Below are positions 16,687 to 26,295 of a stretch of 64,000 nucleotides of DNA, one piece after another. The notes under the pieces are model-generated. The model was given only the letters and a program-made list of their open reading frames with translations, was not told the origin of the DNA and ran no database searches. Positions within the stretch are counted from its first letter, which is position 1. Each line of letters begins with the position of its first letter. Source of the stretch: Sphingomonas sp. CBMAI 2297 (lineage in GTDB: Bacteria; Pseudomonadota; Alphaproteobacteria; Sphingomonadales; Sphingomonadaceae); NCBI RefSeq assembly GCF_029870595.1, contig NZ_JAPDIR010000001.1, forward strand, positions 186,001 through 250,000, given 5' to 3'. Made by a program: the position numbers and the translations under genes.

Positions 16687-19600
16687 TCACTCCGCGGGTT
16701 GCGGCGCGTCGTCCCCGGGCTTGTGCTCGATGGTCCCGCCGCCCTGGCCATGGCCGATGACGCGGCTGCCGTCGTCGCCTGGCCGGAAGGTGAGCAGGCG
16801 GCGCGACAGGCGCGGTCCGAGCCATTGCTCGAGCCCGACCGCCAGGCTGAACAGCGCCGGCACCATCACCAGGGTGAGCAGCGTCGACAGGATCAGGCCG
16901 CCGATCACGGTGATGCCCATCGGCGCGCGCCACGAGCCGTCGCCGTTGAGCGAGAGCGCGGTCGGGATCATGCCGGCGACCATCGCCACCGTCGTCATCA
17001 GGATCGGCTGGGCGCGCTTGTGCCCGGCGTCGACGATCGCGGTGAACTTGTCGACGCCCTTGGCCATCTCCTCCAGCGCGAAGTCGATCAGCAGGATCGA
17101 GTTCTTCGCGACGATGCCGAACAGCATCAGCGCGCCGATCAGCACCGGCATCGAGATCGGCTGGCCGGCGATCCACAGCGCGATCAGCCCGCCCAGCGGC
17201 GCGTTGAGCAGCGAGCCCATGTTGACCAGCGGCGACATGAAGCGGCGATAGAGCAGCACCAGCACCGCGAAGACCAGGAACACGCCCGACATCAGCGCGA
17301 TGACGAAGTTCTTCACCATCTCCGCCTGCCACTTGGCGCTGCCGACGGTCATTTCCGCCACGCCGATCGGCAGGGCCTTCATGATCGGCAGCTGGTGGAT
17401 CTTCTCGAGCGCCACGCCCGAGACCACGGCCTTGCCCGTCTTGGGATCGGTCGCCAGGTCGGCGCCGACGACGACGCGCCGCTGCAGGTTCAGCCGCTCG
17501 ATCTTGGTCGGGCCGGTGCCGAAGGCGATGTCCGCCACGGTGCCGAGCTGGACCGAACCGCCATTCTGCGTCTGCACCGGCAGGTTCTTGATCGTGTCGA
17601 GCTTGGCGCGGGCATTCTCCTGGAGCGCCACCCGGATCGGGATCTGGCGATCCGTCAGCGAGAATTTCGCGCTGTTCTGGTCGATGTCGCCCAGCGTCGC
17701 GATGCGGATGGCGCTCGAGAGCGCCGCCGTGGTGACGCCGAGATTCGCCGCCAGGTCGAGCCGGGGCTTGATCACGATCTCGGGCCGGTTGAGGTCGCCC
17801 GCGATGCGCGGCGCCACCAGCTCGGGCATCTTCGACATCTGCTCGACCAGCGTGAGCGCGGTCTTGGTGAGCAGCGCGGGATCCTCGCCGCCGAGCGTGA
17901 TGGTCAGCGCGCGGCCGCTCGAGCCCCAGCCGCCCTGGGCGCGGAAGCCCACCCGCGCATCGGGGATCTTGAGCAGCTCCGGCGCGAGGCGGCGCGTGAA
18001 CGCGTCGCTCGTCTCGGTGCGCTTGTCCTTGAAGATGACCAGCACGCGGCCATTGCCGACACCGGCACGCTCGTAGAGATTCTCCACGTTCGGCTCGGTG
18101 CGCAGCCGCTCGGCGACCTGGCGGACGACGCGATCGGTCTGCTCCAGCGTGGTGCCCGGCACCATCTCGACATTGACGCTCACCTGGTCCTCGTCCTGCG
18201 TCGGCTGGAAAGTCATCGGCAGGATGAAGAAGAAGCCGACGGTCATGACCAGCGACAGGAAGAAGCCGAGGATCGCCGACCAGCGATGGTGCAGCGTCCA
18301 GCGCAGCAGCTTCACATAGGCGTCCATGATCCGGCCTTCGCCGTGCGAGGCATGGCCCTTGGCCTTGAGGAAATAGGCCGCGATCATCGGCGTGACGAGG
18401 CGCGCCACGGCAAGGCTCATCAGCACCGAGGCGACCACGGTCAGGCCGAAATTCTTGAAGAACTGGCCCGAGATGCCCGGCATCAGGCCGACCGGCAGGA
18501 ACACCGCGACGATCGACATGGTGGTGGCGAGCACCGCGATGCCGATCTCGTCGGCCGCGTCGATCGATGCCTGATAGGCCGATTTGCCCATGCGCATGTG
18601 CCGGACGATGTTCTCGATCTCCACGATCGCATCGTCGACCAGCACGCCCGCCACCAGCGACAGCGCGAGCAGGGTCATCTGGTTCAGCGTGAAGCCCAGC
18701 AGGTCCATGAACCAGAAGGCCGGGATCGAGGAGAGCGGGATGGCCAGCGCCGAGATCACCGTCGCGCGCCAGTCGCGCAGGAAGATGAGCACCACGATGA
18801 CGGCGAGGACGGCGCCCTCGATCATCGCCTCCATCGCCGAATCATATTGCTGCTCGGCGTATTTGCTCCAATTGGCCAGCAGCTCGAAATGAACCTTGTC
18901 GTTGTTCTTCTCGAGCTGCTTCAGCTTCTTCTGGGCTTCGTGATAGATCGTCACGTCCGAGGCGCCCTTGGCGCGCTGGATGTCGAACGAGATCACCGCA
19001 TGGCCGTTGAACCGTGCCGCGCTGCGCAGCTCGGCATAGCTGTCGGTCACGCTGGCGATGTCGGCCAGGCGGACGGTGCGGCCGCCGCCGAGCGCGATCT
19101 GGGTCTGGCCCAGCGTATAGGCGTCCTTGGCGTTGCCGAGCACCCGGACCGACTGCTCATAGCCGGAGATCTCGGCGCGACCGCCCGCCGCGTTCATGTT
19201 CACCTGGCGCAGCTGCTGGTTCACCTGGCTGGCGGTGAGGCCATAGGACTGGAGCCTGGCGGGATCGAGCTGGACGCGAATCTCGCGGTTGACGCCGCCG
19301 TTGCGGTTCACCGCCGACATGCCCTCGATCGAGAGCAGGCTCTTGGCGACCGTGTTGTCGATGTACCAGCTCAGCTGCTCGACGGTCATGTCGGGCGCGA
19401 TCGCGGTGAAGCTGGCGATGTCGTTGTCGCTGGCCGAATCGACGCGGCCGATCTGCGGCTCCAGGATGCCGTCGGGCAGGTTGCCGCGAACCTGCTGGAT
19501 CGCGCTGCGCACATCCTCCACCGCGCGGTCGATCGGCGTGCCGATCGCCAGCTGCACGACAGTGGTCGAATTGCCCTCGGTCACCGTCGAGTTGATCTCG

Positions 19601-19842
19601 TCGATGCCCTGCAGGCTGCGCACTGCGCTTTCCACCTGCTGGGTGATCTGCGTCTCGAGCTCGCTCGGCGCGGCGCCCGGCTGGCTGATCGAGATCCAGA
19701 CGACCGGGAAGTCGATGTCCGGATTGTTGTTCACGTCCATCCGCGAGAAGCTGACCAGCCCCGCGACGGTGAGGAACAGGAACAGGACGATCGGCGGAAC
19801 CGGGTTCCGGATCGCCCAGGCGGAGATGTTCCGGAAGCTCAT
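16687..19842 (-). CDS. RND-family multidrug efflux pump, inner-membrane subunit (AcrB/MdtB-like)
   Basis: This 1051-residue pump shows the hydrophobe/amphiphile RND pattern: an N-terminal transmembrane helix, two large periplasmic loops and two blocks of helices. The proton-relay aspartates are in [18 protein letters not shown] (TM4). An early [20 protein letters not shown] stretch and a late [16 protein letters not shown] are standard. The gene is separated by 10 bp from the adaptor gene, so the two form an operon. No outer-membrane factor is encoded in the window; one must be supplied elsewhere. Confidence 0.95.
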   Translation of the reverse strand: MSFRNISAWAIRNPVPPIVLFLFLTVAGLVSFSRMDVNNNPDIDFPVVWISISQPGAAPSELETQITQQVESAVRSLQGIDEINSTVTEGNSTTVVQLAIGTPIDRAVEDVRSAIQQVRGNLPDGILEPQIGRVDSASDNDIASFTAIAPDMTVEQLSWYIDNTVAKSLLSIEGMSAVNRNGGVNREIRVQLDPARLQSYGLTASQVNQQLRQVNMNAAGGRAEISGYEQSVRVLGNAKDAYTLGQTQIALGGGRTVRLADIASVTDSYAELRSAARFNGHAVISFDIQRAKGASDVTIYHEAQKKLKQLEKNNDKVHFELLANWSKYAEQQYDSAMEAMIEGAVLAVIVVLIFLRDWRATVISALAIPLSSIPAFWFMDLLGFTLNQMTLLALSLVAGVLVDDAIVEIENIVRHMRMGKSAYQASIDAADEIGIAVLATTMSIVAVFLPVGLMPGISGQFFKNFGLTVVASVLMSLAVARLVTPMIAAYFLKAKGHASHGEGRIMDAYVKLLRWTLHHRWSAILGFFLSLVMTVGFFFILPMTFQPTQDEDQVSVNVEMVPGTTLEQTDRVVRQVAERLRTEPNVENLYERAGVGNGRVLVIFKDKRTETSDAFTRRLAPELLKIPDARVGFRAQGGWGSSGRALTITLGGEDPALLTKTALTLVEQMSKMPELVAPRIAGDLNRPEIVIKPRLDLAANLGVTTAALSSAIRIATLGDIDQNSAKFSLTDRQIPIRVALQENARAKLDTIKNLPVQTQNGGSVQLGTVADIAFGTGPTKIERLNLQRRVVVGADLATDPKTGKAVVSGVALEKIHQLPIMKALPIGVAEMTVGSAKWQAEMVKNFVIALMSGVFLVFAVLVLLYRRFMSPLVNMGSLLNAPLGGLIALWIAGQPISMPVLIGALMLFGIVAKNSILLIDFALEEMAKGVDKFTAIVDAGHKRAQPILMTTVAMVAGMIPTALSLNGDGSWRAPMGITVIGGLILSTLLTLVMVPALFSLAVGLEQWLGPRLSRRLLTFRPGDDGSRVIGHGQGGGTIEHKPGDDAPQPAE

Positions 19843-19852
19843 CGCGAGGATC

Positions 19853-21058
19853 CTATTGCTTCTTGAGGGGCTGGGGGATGACCTTCTGCCCCGGATTCAG
19901 GAACGCGCCCGCTGTGAGCACCACGCGCTCGCTGCCGGTCAGGCCCCGGGCGATCGAGACGCCGGCATCGGTCACCTCGCCGGTGACGACGGCGGTGCGG
20001 ACGGCCTGGTTCTTGGCGTCGAGCGTGTAGACATAATTGCCCTGCGCGTCGGTCTGGATCGCCGACTGGGGCAGGATCACCGCATCCTGCGCGCCCGTGA
20101 TGATCTGCGTGCTGGCGAAGCCGCCCGGGCGCAGCGCCGGATCATAGCTGAGCTGGATGCGGGCGATGCCCTGGCGGGTGCTCGGATCGATCACCGGCGA
20201 GACCTGCCACACCGTGCCGCTGAACACCTGGGTGCTGCCGGTCGGCGTCACTTGCGCGGTGGAGCCGACATGGGTGCGCAGGAGATCCGCCTCGGCCAGC
20301 TGCGCGCGCAGCTCCATCTGGCCGCCCATCGCCATGCGGAAGAGCACGCCCGAGCCGCCGCTGACGATCTGGCCCGGCTCGACCTGGCGGGTGAGCACCA
20401 GGCCGGCTTCCGGCGCGCGAATGTCGAGCCGGTGGTTGCGCGCCTGAGTCTCGGCGAGCTGGGCGCGGGCGACGCGGACCCGGGCGGAGGCCTGGTCGCG
20501 CGCGGCGGTCAGCCGGTCGATATCGGCCTTGGAGACGAAGCCGTTCGAGACCAGGGCCTTTGCGCGATCGAGATTGGCCTGGGCGAGCTTGGCGTCGGCT
20601 TCGGAAACGCGCACCGAGGCGGCGAGCGAATCGGCGGTCTGCACCTGGACCGAACGGTCGACGGTGGCGAGGACCTGCCCCTTGGCGACCCAGGTGCCGG
20701 GCTCGACGAGCACGCGGGTGACCAGGCCGCCTTCGCCGACCACGCCCACCGGCATCTCGCGCTTGGCGGCGAGGCTGCCGGTGCCGCTGATCACCGTCTG
20801 GACCGCCTGGCGGCCGGGAACGGCGATGGTGACCGTGGGGATCTGGGACTGGCTGGCCTGCTGGGACCCGCCCTTGCCCGCCGCCTTGCCGGCGGCGCCG
20901 TCCTGCTTGCCCATCATGAAGAACGCGGCAATGCCGACCAGCACCACTACGGCCAGCGTGATCCACAGCCAGCGCCGCGACTTCGGCGCTCCCTCACCAC
21001 TATATTCCAGCCGCTCCTGTCGTCCGAACATCCCTGCCTCGTAATTCATGTGCGACAT
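19853..21058 (-). CDS. RND efflux periplasmic adaptor (membrane fusion protein)
   Basis: This 401-residue protein has a single N-terminal membrane anchor (WLWITLAVVVLVGIAAFFMMG). A biotinyl-lipoyl-like half-motif (GTGSLAAKREMPVGVVGEGGLV), a helical hairpin at about 135-205 with a coiled-coil pattern, a second lipoyl half (IRAPEAGLVLTRQVEPGQIV) and beta-barrel and membrane-proximal domains follow. It bridges the RND pump to an outer-membrane channel. ATG 21058 (MSHMNYEAG) follows CGGATCGGA; ATG 21049 is an alternative. Confidence 0.93.
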   Translation of the reverse strand: MSHMNYEAGMFGRQERLEYSGEGAPKSRRWLWITLAVVVLVGIAAFFMMGKQDGAAGKAAGKGGSQQASQSQIPTVTIAVPGRQAVQTVISGTGSLAAKREMPVGVVGEGGLVTRVLVEPGTWVAKGQVLATVDRSVQVQTADSLAASVRVSEADAKLAQANLDRAKALVSNGFVSKADIDRLTAARDQASARVRVARAQLAETQARNHRLDIRAPEAGLVLTRQVEPGQIVSGGSGVLFRMAMGGQMELRAQLAEADLLRTHVGSTAQVTPTGSTQVFSGTVWQVSPVIDPSTRQGIARIQLSYDPALRPGGFASTQIITGAQDAVILPQSAIQTDAQGNYVYTLDAKNQAVRTAVVTGEVTDAGVSIARGLTGSERVVLTAGAFLNPGQKVIPQPLKKQ

Positions 21059-21296
21059 TCCGATCCGGCCGAATGGCCGCTGCCCCCCAATGAGATCGCA
21101 CTGTATTAGATGAATAAGGCACCGGCCACAAGAGCCGTTTCGCTTGGGGCGGGCAAATGCCCGTTTCGGCCTTATTTCGCAAGTATCGGGAATGCCTCCC
21201 GAACCATTTCCAGCAAGAAACGGTTGCAATGACGGCGTTACGGCGCGACGTTCGCGCGCGGTCCGGGGGAGACGGGCCGAATCGAGGAGGGATTCA

Positions 21297-21557
21297 ATGC
21301 CTCATGGGATTATCGGATGGCTGCTCATCGGCCTCGTCGCCGGAGCGCTTGGCAAGCTGATCATGCCGGGCAAGGACCCTGGCGGCGTGATCGTCACGAT
21401 CCTGATCGGCATCGCCGGTGCGCTGCTGGCCTTCTACCTGACGCCGATGCTCGGTCTGGAGGTGCGGGACAGCACCTGGCAGGCCTATGCCGCGGCGACC
21501 GTCGGCTCGGTGGTGCTGCTGGCGCTGTACCGGCTCGTCATGGTCCGCCGGGTCTGA
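21297..21557 (+). CDS. GlsB/YeaQ/YmgE family stress-response membrane protein
   Basis: This 86-residue protein has three hydrophobic segments and the family glycine pattern (GWLLIGLVAGALGKLIMPGKDPGG, ILIGIAGALLAFYL). These proteins are sometimes called transglycosylase-associated, but no enzyme activity is established; they are induced by stress. AGGAGGGATTCA in front of the ATG is a strong ribosome-binding site. A paralogue lies 0.9 kb away at 22421-22681 on the opposite strand. Confidence 0.9.
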   Translation: MPHGIIGWLLIGLVAGALGKLIMPGKDPGGVIVTILIGIAGALLAFYLTPMLGLEVRDSTWQAYAAATVGSVVLLALYRLVMVRRV

Positions 21558-21636
21558 GGGCCCGGTTTCGTTCAGCTTCCATTTGTCCCGCGTGCGGCAA
21601 GGCCGGCGCGGGACAAATCGTTTTTGGAGCGTATCG

Positions 21637-22359
21637 ATGATTCGGACTGTTCTTGCCACTTCCGCCGCACTGCTCACGGTCGCGGCCCTGCCCGCCGCCG
21701 CGCAGCAGGAAATGCGCCCCGTGCTGCTCGACGGTACGGTGCTGGACGTGAGCGCCACCGGGATCAGCACGCGCGTGCCCGACCTGGCGGTGATCCAGGC
21801 CGGCGTGGTCACCCAGGCGGCGACCGCCGCGGAGGCGATGCAGCAGAACAGCGCCCGGATGACCAAGGTGCTGGCCGCGCTGCGCAAGGCCGGCATCGCC
21901 GAGCGTGACATCCAGACCGCGACGATCGGCCTCTCGCCGCAATATCGCTATGCGCAGAACGAGCCGCCGGTGATCACCGGCTACCAGGCCTCGAACCAGG
22001 TCTCGGTGCGTTTCCGCGACGTGGCGAAGAGCGGCACGATCCTCGACACGCTGGTGCGCGAGGGCGCCAACAACATCTCCGGTCCCGAGCTGACGGTCGA
22101 CAAGCCCGAGGGCGCGCTCGACGAAGCCCGGGTGGACGCAGTGACGAAGGCGCGGGCGCGGGCGGAGCTCTATGCCCGGGCGGCGGGGCTCAAGGTCGAT
22201 CGCATCCTGGCGATCTCGGAGGGCGGGGCGCTGCCCAACCCGCCGATGCCGGTGATGATGATGCGAGTCGCCGCGGCGCCGATGGCGGACAAGACCGAAG
22301 TGGCGGCGGGCGAGCGCGAGCTCAACGTCACCGTCACCGTGCGCTTCCTGCTCAAGTAA
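21637..22359 (+). CDS. SIMPL domain (DUF541) periplasmic protein
   Basis: This 240-residue protein has a signal peptide (LATSAALLTVAALPAAAQ) and a SIMPL domain: VSATGISTRVPDLAVIQAGV opening, MTKVLAALRKAGIAERDIQT, the LSPQYRY stretch and the AVTKARARAELYARAAGLKV helix. Members such as YggE are linked to oxidative-stress tolerance and membrane functions, but the mechanism is unknown. It lies between two YeaQ-type stress genes. A hairpin terminator follows 10 nt after the stop. Confidence 0.92.
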   Translation: MIRTVLATSAALLTVAALPAAAQQEMRPVLLDGTVLDVSATGISTRVPDLAVIQAGVVTQAATAAEAMQQNSARMTKVLAALRKAGIAERDIQTATIGLSPQYRYAQNEPPVITGYQASNQVSVRFRDVAKSGTILDTLVREGANNISGPELTVDKPEGALDEARVDAVTKARARAELYARAAGLKVDRILAISEGGALPNPPMPVMMMRVAAAPMADKTEVAAGERELNVTVTVRFLLK

Positions 22360-22369
22360 CCGGTCATGA

Positions 22370-22392
22370 AAAAGGGCCGTCCCTGGCGGGGC
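22370..22392. terminator. Bidirectional rho-independent terminator
   Basis: A GC stem (AGGGCCGTCCC / GGGGCGGCCCT with a short loop) is flanked by an A-run on one side and a T-run on the other. It therefore works for both the SIMPL gene and the convergent YeaQ-like gene. Confidence 0.85.
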
Positions 22393-22420
22393 GGCCCTTT
22401 TTGCATGCGGGCGTCGGGGC

Positions 22421-22681
22421 TCAGCGCAGCGAGCCGCGGCGGACCAGGTTCACCAGCGCGAGCAGGATGATCGCGCCCACCAGCGACACCAGGAACGTGG
22501 TCGGAGTGATCACGCCGCTGTTGATGTCGCCGCTCGAGAACAGCCAGCCGCCGATAAAGGCGCCGACGATCCCGACGATGATGTTCAGGAAAATGCCCTG
22601 CTGGGCATCGGTACGCATCACGATGCTGGCGAGCCAGCCGACGACGCCGCCGATGACCAGCCAAACGATAAGACCCACCAT
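22421..22681 (-). CDS. GlsB/YeaQ/YmgE family membrane protein (second copy)
   Basis: This 86-residue paralogue of the protein at 21297-21557 has three hydrophobic segments and the signature GLIVWLVIGGVVGWLASIVMRTDAQQG, followed by NIIVGIVGAFIGGWLF. It is closer to the canonical YeaQ/YmgE form than its neighbour. AACGGAGGGACTT before the ATG gives a clear ribosome-binding site. The function is presumed stress-related and at the inner membrane. Confidence 0.92.
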   Translation of the reverse strand: MVGLIVWLVIGGVVGWLASIVMRTDAQQGIFLNIIVGIVGAFIGGWLFSSGDINSGVITPTTFLVSLVGAIILLALVNLVRRGSLR

Positions 22682-22795
22682 AAGTCCCTCCGTTGTTTCG
22701 GCCCGTGGATCGGGCGACGGAAAGAAAATGAGTGGACGGTCATGTTGGTTCCGTACCGAAATTTTCGGGCCGCCCGGAACTTTTCGCGGCTTCCG

Positions 22796-22834
22796 GAAAG
22801 AAAAGGGCCCGCCCCGGCGTGCCGGGGACGGGCC
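22796..22834 (-). terminator. Rho-independent terminator of sciP
   Basis: Read on the minus strand, a long GC stem (GGCCCGTCCCCGGC / GCCGGGGCGGGCC around a short loop) is followed by CTTTTCTTTCC. It lies about 25 nt after the sciP stop and points in the sciP direction. Confidence 0.8.
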
Positions 22835-22858
22835 GATATTGCGCCTCGAGGGAGAGGC

Positions 22859-23158
22859 TCAGTATTTCTGCTGGCGCTCGTAGAGCGAGCGATAATGCTG
22901 GATGCGGGTCACGCGCAGGCCCGGCATGCCCGAGCGATCGATCGCGCGCTGCCAGCCCGCGAATTCCTCGACGGTGAGGCCGTAGCGCTCGCAGACCTCG
23001 TCGACGCTGAGCAGGCCGCCGTTCACGGCTGCCACCACTTCCGCCTTGCGGCGCACGACCCAGCGAGTCGTCTCGGGCGGGGGCAGCGTCTCGAGCGTGA
23101 GCGGCTCGCCAAGGGGGCCAATCACCTTCGCCGGACGGATCTTTTGATTCTCAATCAT
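22859..23158 (-). CDS. sciP: CtrA inhibitor SciP (DUF1153)
   Basis: This 99-residue protein has the DUF1153 features: KVIGPLGEPLTLETLPPP, then the helical segment RWVVRRKAEVVAAVNGGLLS and a helix-turn-helix ending (VDEVCERYGLTVEEFAGW). In Caulobacter SciP blocks CtrA-dependent transcription in G1 and controls the cell cycle and flagellar genes. The family is essentially limited to alphaproteobacteria, supporting the taxonomic call. It is followed by a terminator, so it is probably monocistronic or last in a short transcript. Confidence 0.92.
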   Translation of the reverse strand: MIENQKIRPAKVIGPLGEPLTLETLPPPETTRWVVRRKAEVVAAVNGGLLSVDEVCERYGLTVEEFAGWQRAIDRSGMPGLRVTRIQHYRSLYERQQKY

Positions 23159-23262
23159 CTACTCGCCTTTCGGGGCGGGGGGCCCCCGCTACGCAAACTC
23201 TGTGAACGACCGATATTCGTTGCACTTGAACATCGGCTAAATCGCCTCGGTAAATTCGATCT

Positions 23263-23490
23263 TCATTCTTCCCGGCGGCGGGTGAGCGCCCGCGCCGCGA
23301 GGCCGTGAAAGGCCCCGTGCGCCGGCGCGAGCAGCTGCTCGACCGGCGCGATCAGCGCCAGCCGGGCCTGCGCGCGCGCCGTGGGGCTCGCCGCCTGGCG
23401 CGCCGCCACGCCGACCAGCAATACCGCCAGTTCGGTCGGCATGGCCGTGACGGCCACATCGCGTTCCAGTCTGGCGAAACTCAGGTCCAC
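23263..23490 (-). CDS. Small hypothetical protein, 75 residues
   Basis: I do not recognise this protein. The 75-residue frame has the strong G/C third-position bias of the surrounding genes, and the GTG at 23490 is preceded by AAGAGAGC, a fair ribosome-binding site, so it is likely real. It is Ala-rich with a hydrophobic stretch (TELAVLLVGVAARQA) and an Arg-rich tail ending TRRREE. It lies 104 bp upstream of sciP on the same strand and diverges from mnmA. Confidence 0.5.
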   Translation of the reverse strand: MDLSFARLERDVAVTAMPTELAVLLVGVAARQAASPTARAQARLALIAPVEQLLAPAHGAFHGLAARALTRRREE

Positions 23491-23635
23491 GCTCTCTTAC
23501 CCATCCGACAGGTCGATTTCGGATGAGGCGTTCTAGCCCAAAGTCTTGAAGGGTCCGTAAAGCAGGCGAAAACGCGTGCTTAACCAGCGTTACCGGAATC
23601 CCACCGGGGTGGCGCGCCGCCGCGCGAGCGCCTAA

Positions 23636-24757
23636 ATGCGCGCGATCATGATCGCAGGAGACTTTCAGCTCGAAGCGCCGCTCAAGGCCAGGCGCATCGT
23701 CGTCGCCATGTCGGGCGGCGTCGATTCCTCCGTCGTCGCCGCGCTCGCCGCGGCCACCGGCGCCGAGACGATCGGCGTGACGCTCCAGCTCTACGACCAT
23801 GGCGAGGCGGTGGGCCGCGCCGGCTCCTGCTGCGCCGGCCGCGATATCCGCGACGCGCGGGCGGTGTGCGATCGGCTGGGGATCGCGCACTATGTCTTCG
23901 ACCATGCCTCGCGCTTCAAGACCGAGGTGATCGACGATTTCGCCGACGAATATCTCGCCGGCCGCACGCCGATTCCCTGCGTGAAGTGCAACATGGGGCC
24001 CAAGTTCACCGACCTGTTCGCGCTGGCCCGCGACCTGGGCGCCGACTGCCTCGCCACCGGCCATTATGTCCGCCGCGTCCTGGGGCCGCAGGGCGCCGAG
24101 CTGCACCGCGCGCACGATCCGGCGCGCGACCAGAGCTATTTCCTGTTCGCCACCACGGCGGCGCAGCTCGATTTCCTGCGCTTTCCGCTGGGCGGCATGC
24201 CCAAGCCCCAGGTGCGCGAGCTCGCCGCCGAGCTGGGCCTGGGCGTTGCCGGCAAGCCCGACAGCCAGGACATCTGCTTCGTCCCCGATGGCGACTATGC
24301 CAGCCTGGTGAAGAAGCTGCGCCCCGAGGCGGAGACGGGCGGCGATATCGTCGACGAGGCCGGCCGGCTGCTGGGGCGGCACCGGGGCCTGATCCATTTC
24401 ACCGTGGGGCAGCGCCGCGGGCTCGAGATCGGCGGCGCGCCCGAGCCCTATTATGTCCTGCGGCTGGATCCCGCGACCCGGCAGGTCGTGGTCGGCCCCA
24501 AGCGGGCGCTGGCAGTGCGCGCGGCGCGGATCGAGGGGATCAACTGGCTGGGCGGCGACCATGCCGGGCCGCTCACCGCCAAGGTGCGCAGCCTCGCCCG
24601 GCCGGTGCCGGCGCGGCTGGAGGGCGACCGGGTGGTGTTCGAGGCGCCCGAATATGGCGTCGCGCCGGGCCAGGCCGCCGTGCTCTATGCCGGCGAGCGC
24701 GTGCTGGGCGGCGGCTGGATCGCCGAGACCGAGCGGGCCGAGCTGCTGCCGGCCTGA
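23636..24757 (+). CDS. mnmA: tRNA-specific 2-thiouridylase MnmA
   Basis: This 373-residue enzyme has the PP-loop SGGVDSS, the catalytic Cys pair in [10 protein letters not shown] and SQDICFV, and the ATGHYVR and FTVGQRRGL segments of MnmA. It transfers sulphur to C2 of wobble uridine 34 in tRNA Lys, Glu and Gln. The ATG at 23636 is the first; an internal ATG at 23648 is a possible alternative because no strong ribosome-binding site precedes either. The gene appears monocistronic. Confidence 0.96.
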   Translation: MRAIMIAGDFQLEAPLKARRIVVAMSGGVDSSVVAALAAATGAETIGVTLQLYDHGEAVGRAGSCCAGRDIRDARAVCDRLGIAHYVFDHASRFKTEVIDDFADEYLAGRTPIPCVKCNMGPKFTDLFALARDLGADCLATGHYVRRVLGPQGAELHRAHDPARDQSYFLFATTAAQLDFLRFPLGGMPKPQVRELAAELGLGVAGKPDSQDICFVPDGDYASLVKKLRPEAETGGDIVDEAGRLLGRHRGLIHFTVGQRRGLEIGGAPEPYYVLRLDPATRQVVVGPKRALAVRAARIEGINWLGGDHAGPLTAKVRSLARPVPARLEGDRVVFEAPEYGVAPGQAAVLYAGERVLGGGWIAETERAELLPA

Positions 24758-25233
24758 GCCGCGCGGAAGCTTACGAAGCATATGCCACGGGGGACGGGTT
24801 TCGCCCTCCGCGCGAGGCTGGCCGGCGCCGGCGGCGGCGCGGAAAGTCGCAATGGTCCTGACCCCATCGCGCGCGGCCCGGCACACGCGCTCGCCGGGGC
24901 GAAGAGCGGCGAAGGAAGTGGAGGAGGCGCATCGGGGCTGCATCCGCCAGCTTGGAGCAGAGGAAACCCTACATTGCCAGTCCGGCCGTTTGCCGGAACG
25001 CCATCGTCACCCCGGGGACAAGTCGGCGATTATCCCGATCAACCAAGGCATTCCCAATAGCCGTCATCCCCGCCTTCGCGGGGATGACGGACGAGTTAGC
25101 GGGGATGGCGGAAGAGTTCGCGGGGATGACGGAAAAGGGCGTATCCGTCCTTGCGGGGCAAGCGTCGCCACCGCCGGCGGATGTATTGGCAATCGACGGG
25201 ATCGCCCTCTCCCGGGGGAAGAGGGCGGCCGGC
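24758..25233. other. 476-bp region without a supported gene
   Basis: No convincing coding frame was found between the convergent mnmA and alpha/beta-hydrolase genes; short frames have no ribosome-binding site and poor composition. The right half holds a GTCATCCCCGC palindrome with three tandem 21-bp copies. A hairpin (GCCCTCTCCCGGGGGAAGAGGGC type, about 25204-25227) sits next to the hydrolase stop and may end its transcript. Confidence 0.7.
25061..25140. repeat. GTCATCCCCGC palindrome with three 21-bp tandem units
   Basis: An inverted pair (CCGTCATCCCCGC / GCGGGGATGACGG) at 25061-25090 is continued by near-identical 21-bp units at 25078, 25099 and 25120, each starting GCGGGGATGRCGGA. The same core recurs at 26803, 30890 and 50613, which makes it a dispersed repeat family in this genome. 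Confidence 0.85.
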
Positions 25234-26139
25234 CTATTTCAGGAAGGCGATGATCGCGTCCGAAGTGGCTTGGGGCTGCTCCTCCATCAGCCAATGGCCC
25301 GATGCGGGAATCACTACCTGGGTAACGTTGGTCGCGGCGGCGCGCGCCACCGTCGCCATGGTCGGCCCGAACGACTTCTCCCCGCCGATCGCCAGCACCG
25401 GCATGGTCAGCTTGCCCCGGGCGAGCAGCGCCCGATCGTCGATCGCGTCCTGGTCGAACGCGGCGAACTGGCTGAACCCGGCATGCATCGCGCCCGGCAG
25501 CGCATAGAGCGCGGCATAATGGACGCGCGAGGCTTCGTCGAACTTCGCCGGATCGGCCGAGAATTCGTTCCAGAAGCGATCGAGATAGATGCGCTCGCGC
25601 CCGGCGACGAGGCGCTCCATGTCCGGCCCGCCGAAGCGGAAATGCCAGAGCAGCGGATTCTGGAGGATCTCCTGCCAAGGGCCGATGCCCGGGATCGGCG
25701 CGTCCATCAGCACGAAATGCGGGACGCGCGCCGGATAGCGGCCGACAAAGGCATAGCCGACCATGTTGCCGATATCGTGCGCCACCACATCCACCCGGTC
25801 GACGCCGAGCGCGGCGAGCACGCCGGCGACGTCCTCTGCCTGGGTCTTCTTGTCATAGCCGCCCGCCGGCTTGGCCGAGAGGCCGAGCCCGCGCAGATCG
25901 GGCACGATCACCCGGTGGTTGCGCACCAGCCGCGCGGCCAGCGGCTCCCACATGTCGCCGGTCTCGCCATAGCCGTGCAGCAGCAGCACCGCCGGCCCGG
26001 TGCCGCCGACGCGGACATGGAGCGTGGTGCCGTTGGTCGCGATTTCCCGCGTGGTGAATTCGGCGGGATAGGGCGCCACCTGCGCCCCCGCCGGTGCGGC
26101 GCATGCGAGCGCCAGAGCCGCCAAGCCATATTTCCACAT
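25234..26139 (-). CDS. Exported alpha/beta hydrolase, epoxide hydrolase/dehalogenase type
   Basis: This 301-residue protein has a signal peptide (LAALALACAAPAGAQ) and an alpha/beta-hydrolase fold. The oxyanion block is LLHGYGET and the nucleophile elbow is VAHDIGNMVGY, where Asp122 rather than Ser occupies the nucleophile position. The catalytic His is in PASGHWLMEEQP near the end. An Asp nucleophile points to epoxide hydrolases and haloalkane/haloacetate dehalogenases rather than esterases. Export is unusual for those. GGAGAAGCGCG precedes the ATG at 26139 and sets the start. The substrate is unknown. Confidence 0.85.
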   Translation of the reverse strand: MWKYGLAALALACAAPAGAQVAPYPAEFTTREIATNGTTLHVRVGGTGPAVLLLHGYGETGDMWEPLAARLVRNHRVIVPDLRGLGLSAKPAGGYDKKTQAEDVAGVLAALGVDRVDVVAHDIGNMVGYAFVGRYPARVPHFVLMDAPIPGIGPWQEILQNPLLWHFRFGGPDMERLVAGRERIYLDRFWNEFSADPAKFDEASRVHYAALYALPGAMHAGFSQFAAFDQDAIDDRALLARGKLTMPVLAIGGEKSFGPTMATVARAAATNVTQVVIPASGHWLMEEQPQATSDAIIAFLK

Positions 26140-26295
26140 CGCGCTTCTCCTCCGCGGAGGGACGATGATTCGCCCGGGCCGGGATGATGACTCCGAAACG
26201 ACCCGCGCGCCAACCCCCGCCCGCCGTCCGGAGGCGGCGCTTTGCGCGGGTGGCGCGCGCTGTGCCATAGGCACCTGGCACATAAGGAGAAATAC

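Noticed and set aside
16543..19866. 1107-codon open frame on the plus strand
   Set aside because: It is the antisense shadow of the RND pump gene. Long shadows are expected opposite high-GC3 genes; its translation is a low-complexity His/Arg/Asp-rich protein without any domain.
23579..23594. TTAACCAGCGTTAC as a CtrA box near sciP and mnmA
   Set aside because: The spacing between half-sites is six rather than seven and the second half is TTAC; too weak to report as a CtrA site.
24782..25060. 92-codon frame in the mnmA-hydrolase gap
   Set aside because: Gly/Ala/Pro-rich, no ribosome-binding site, and it runs into the repeat; not supported as a gene.
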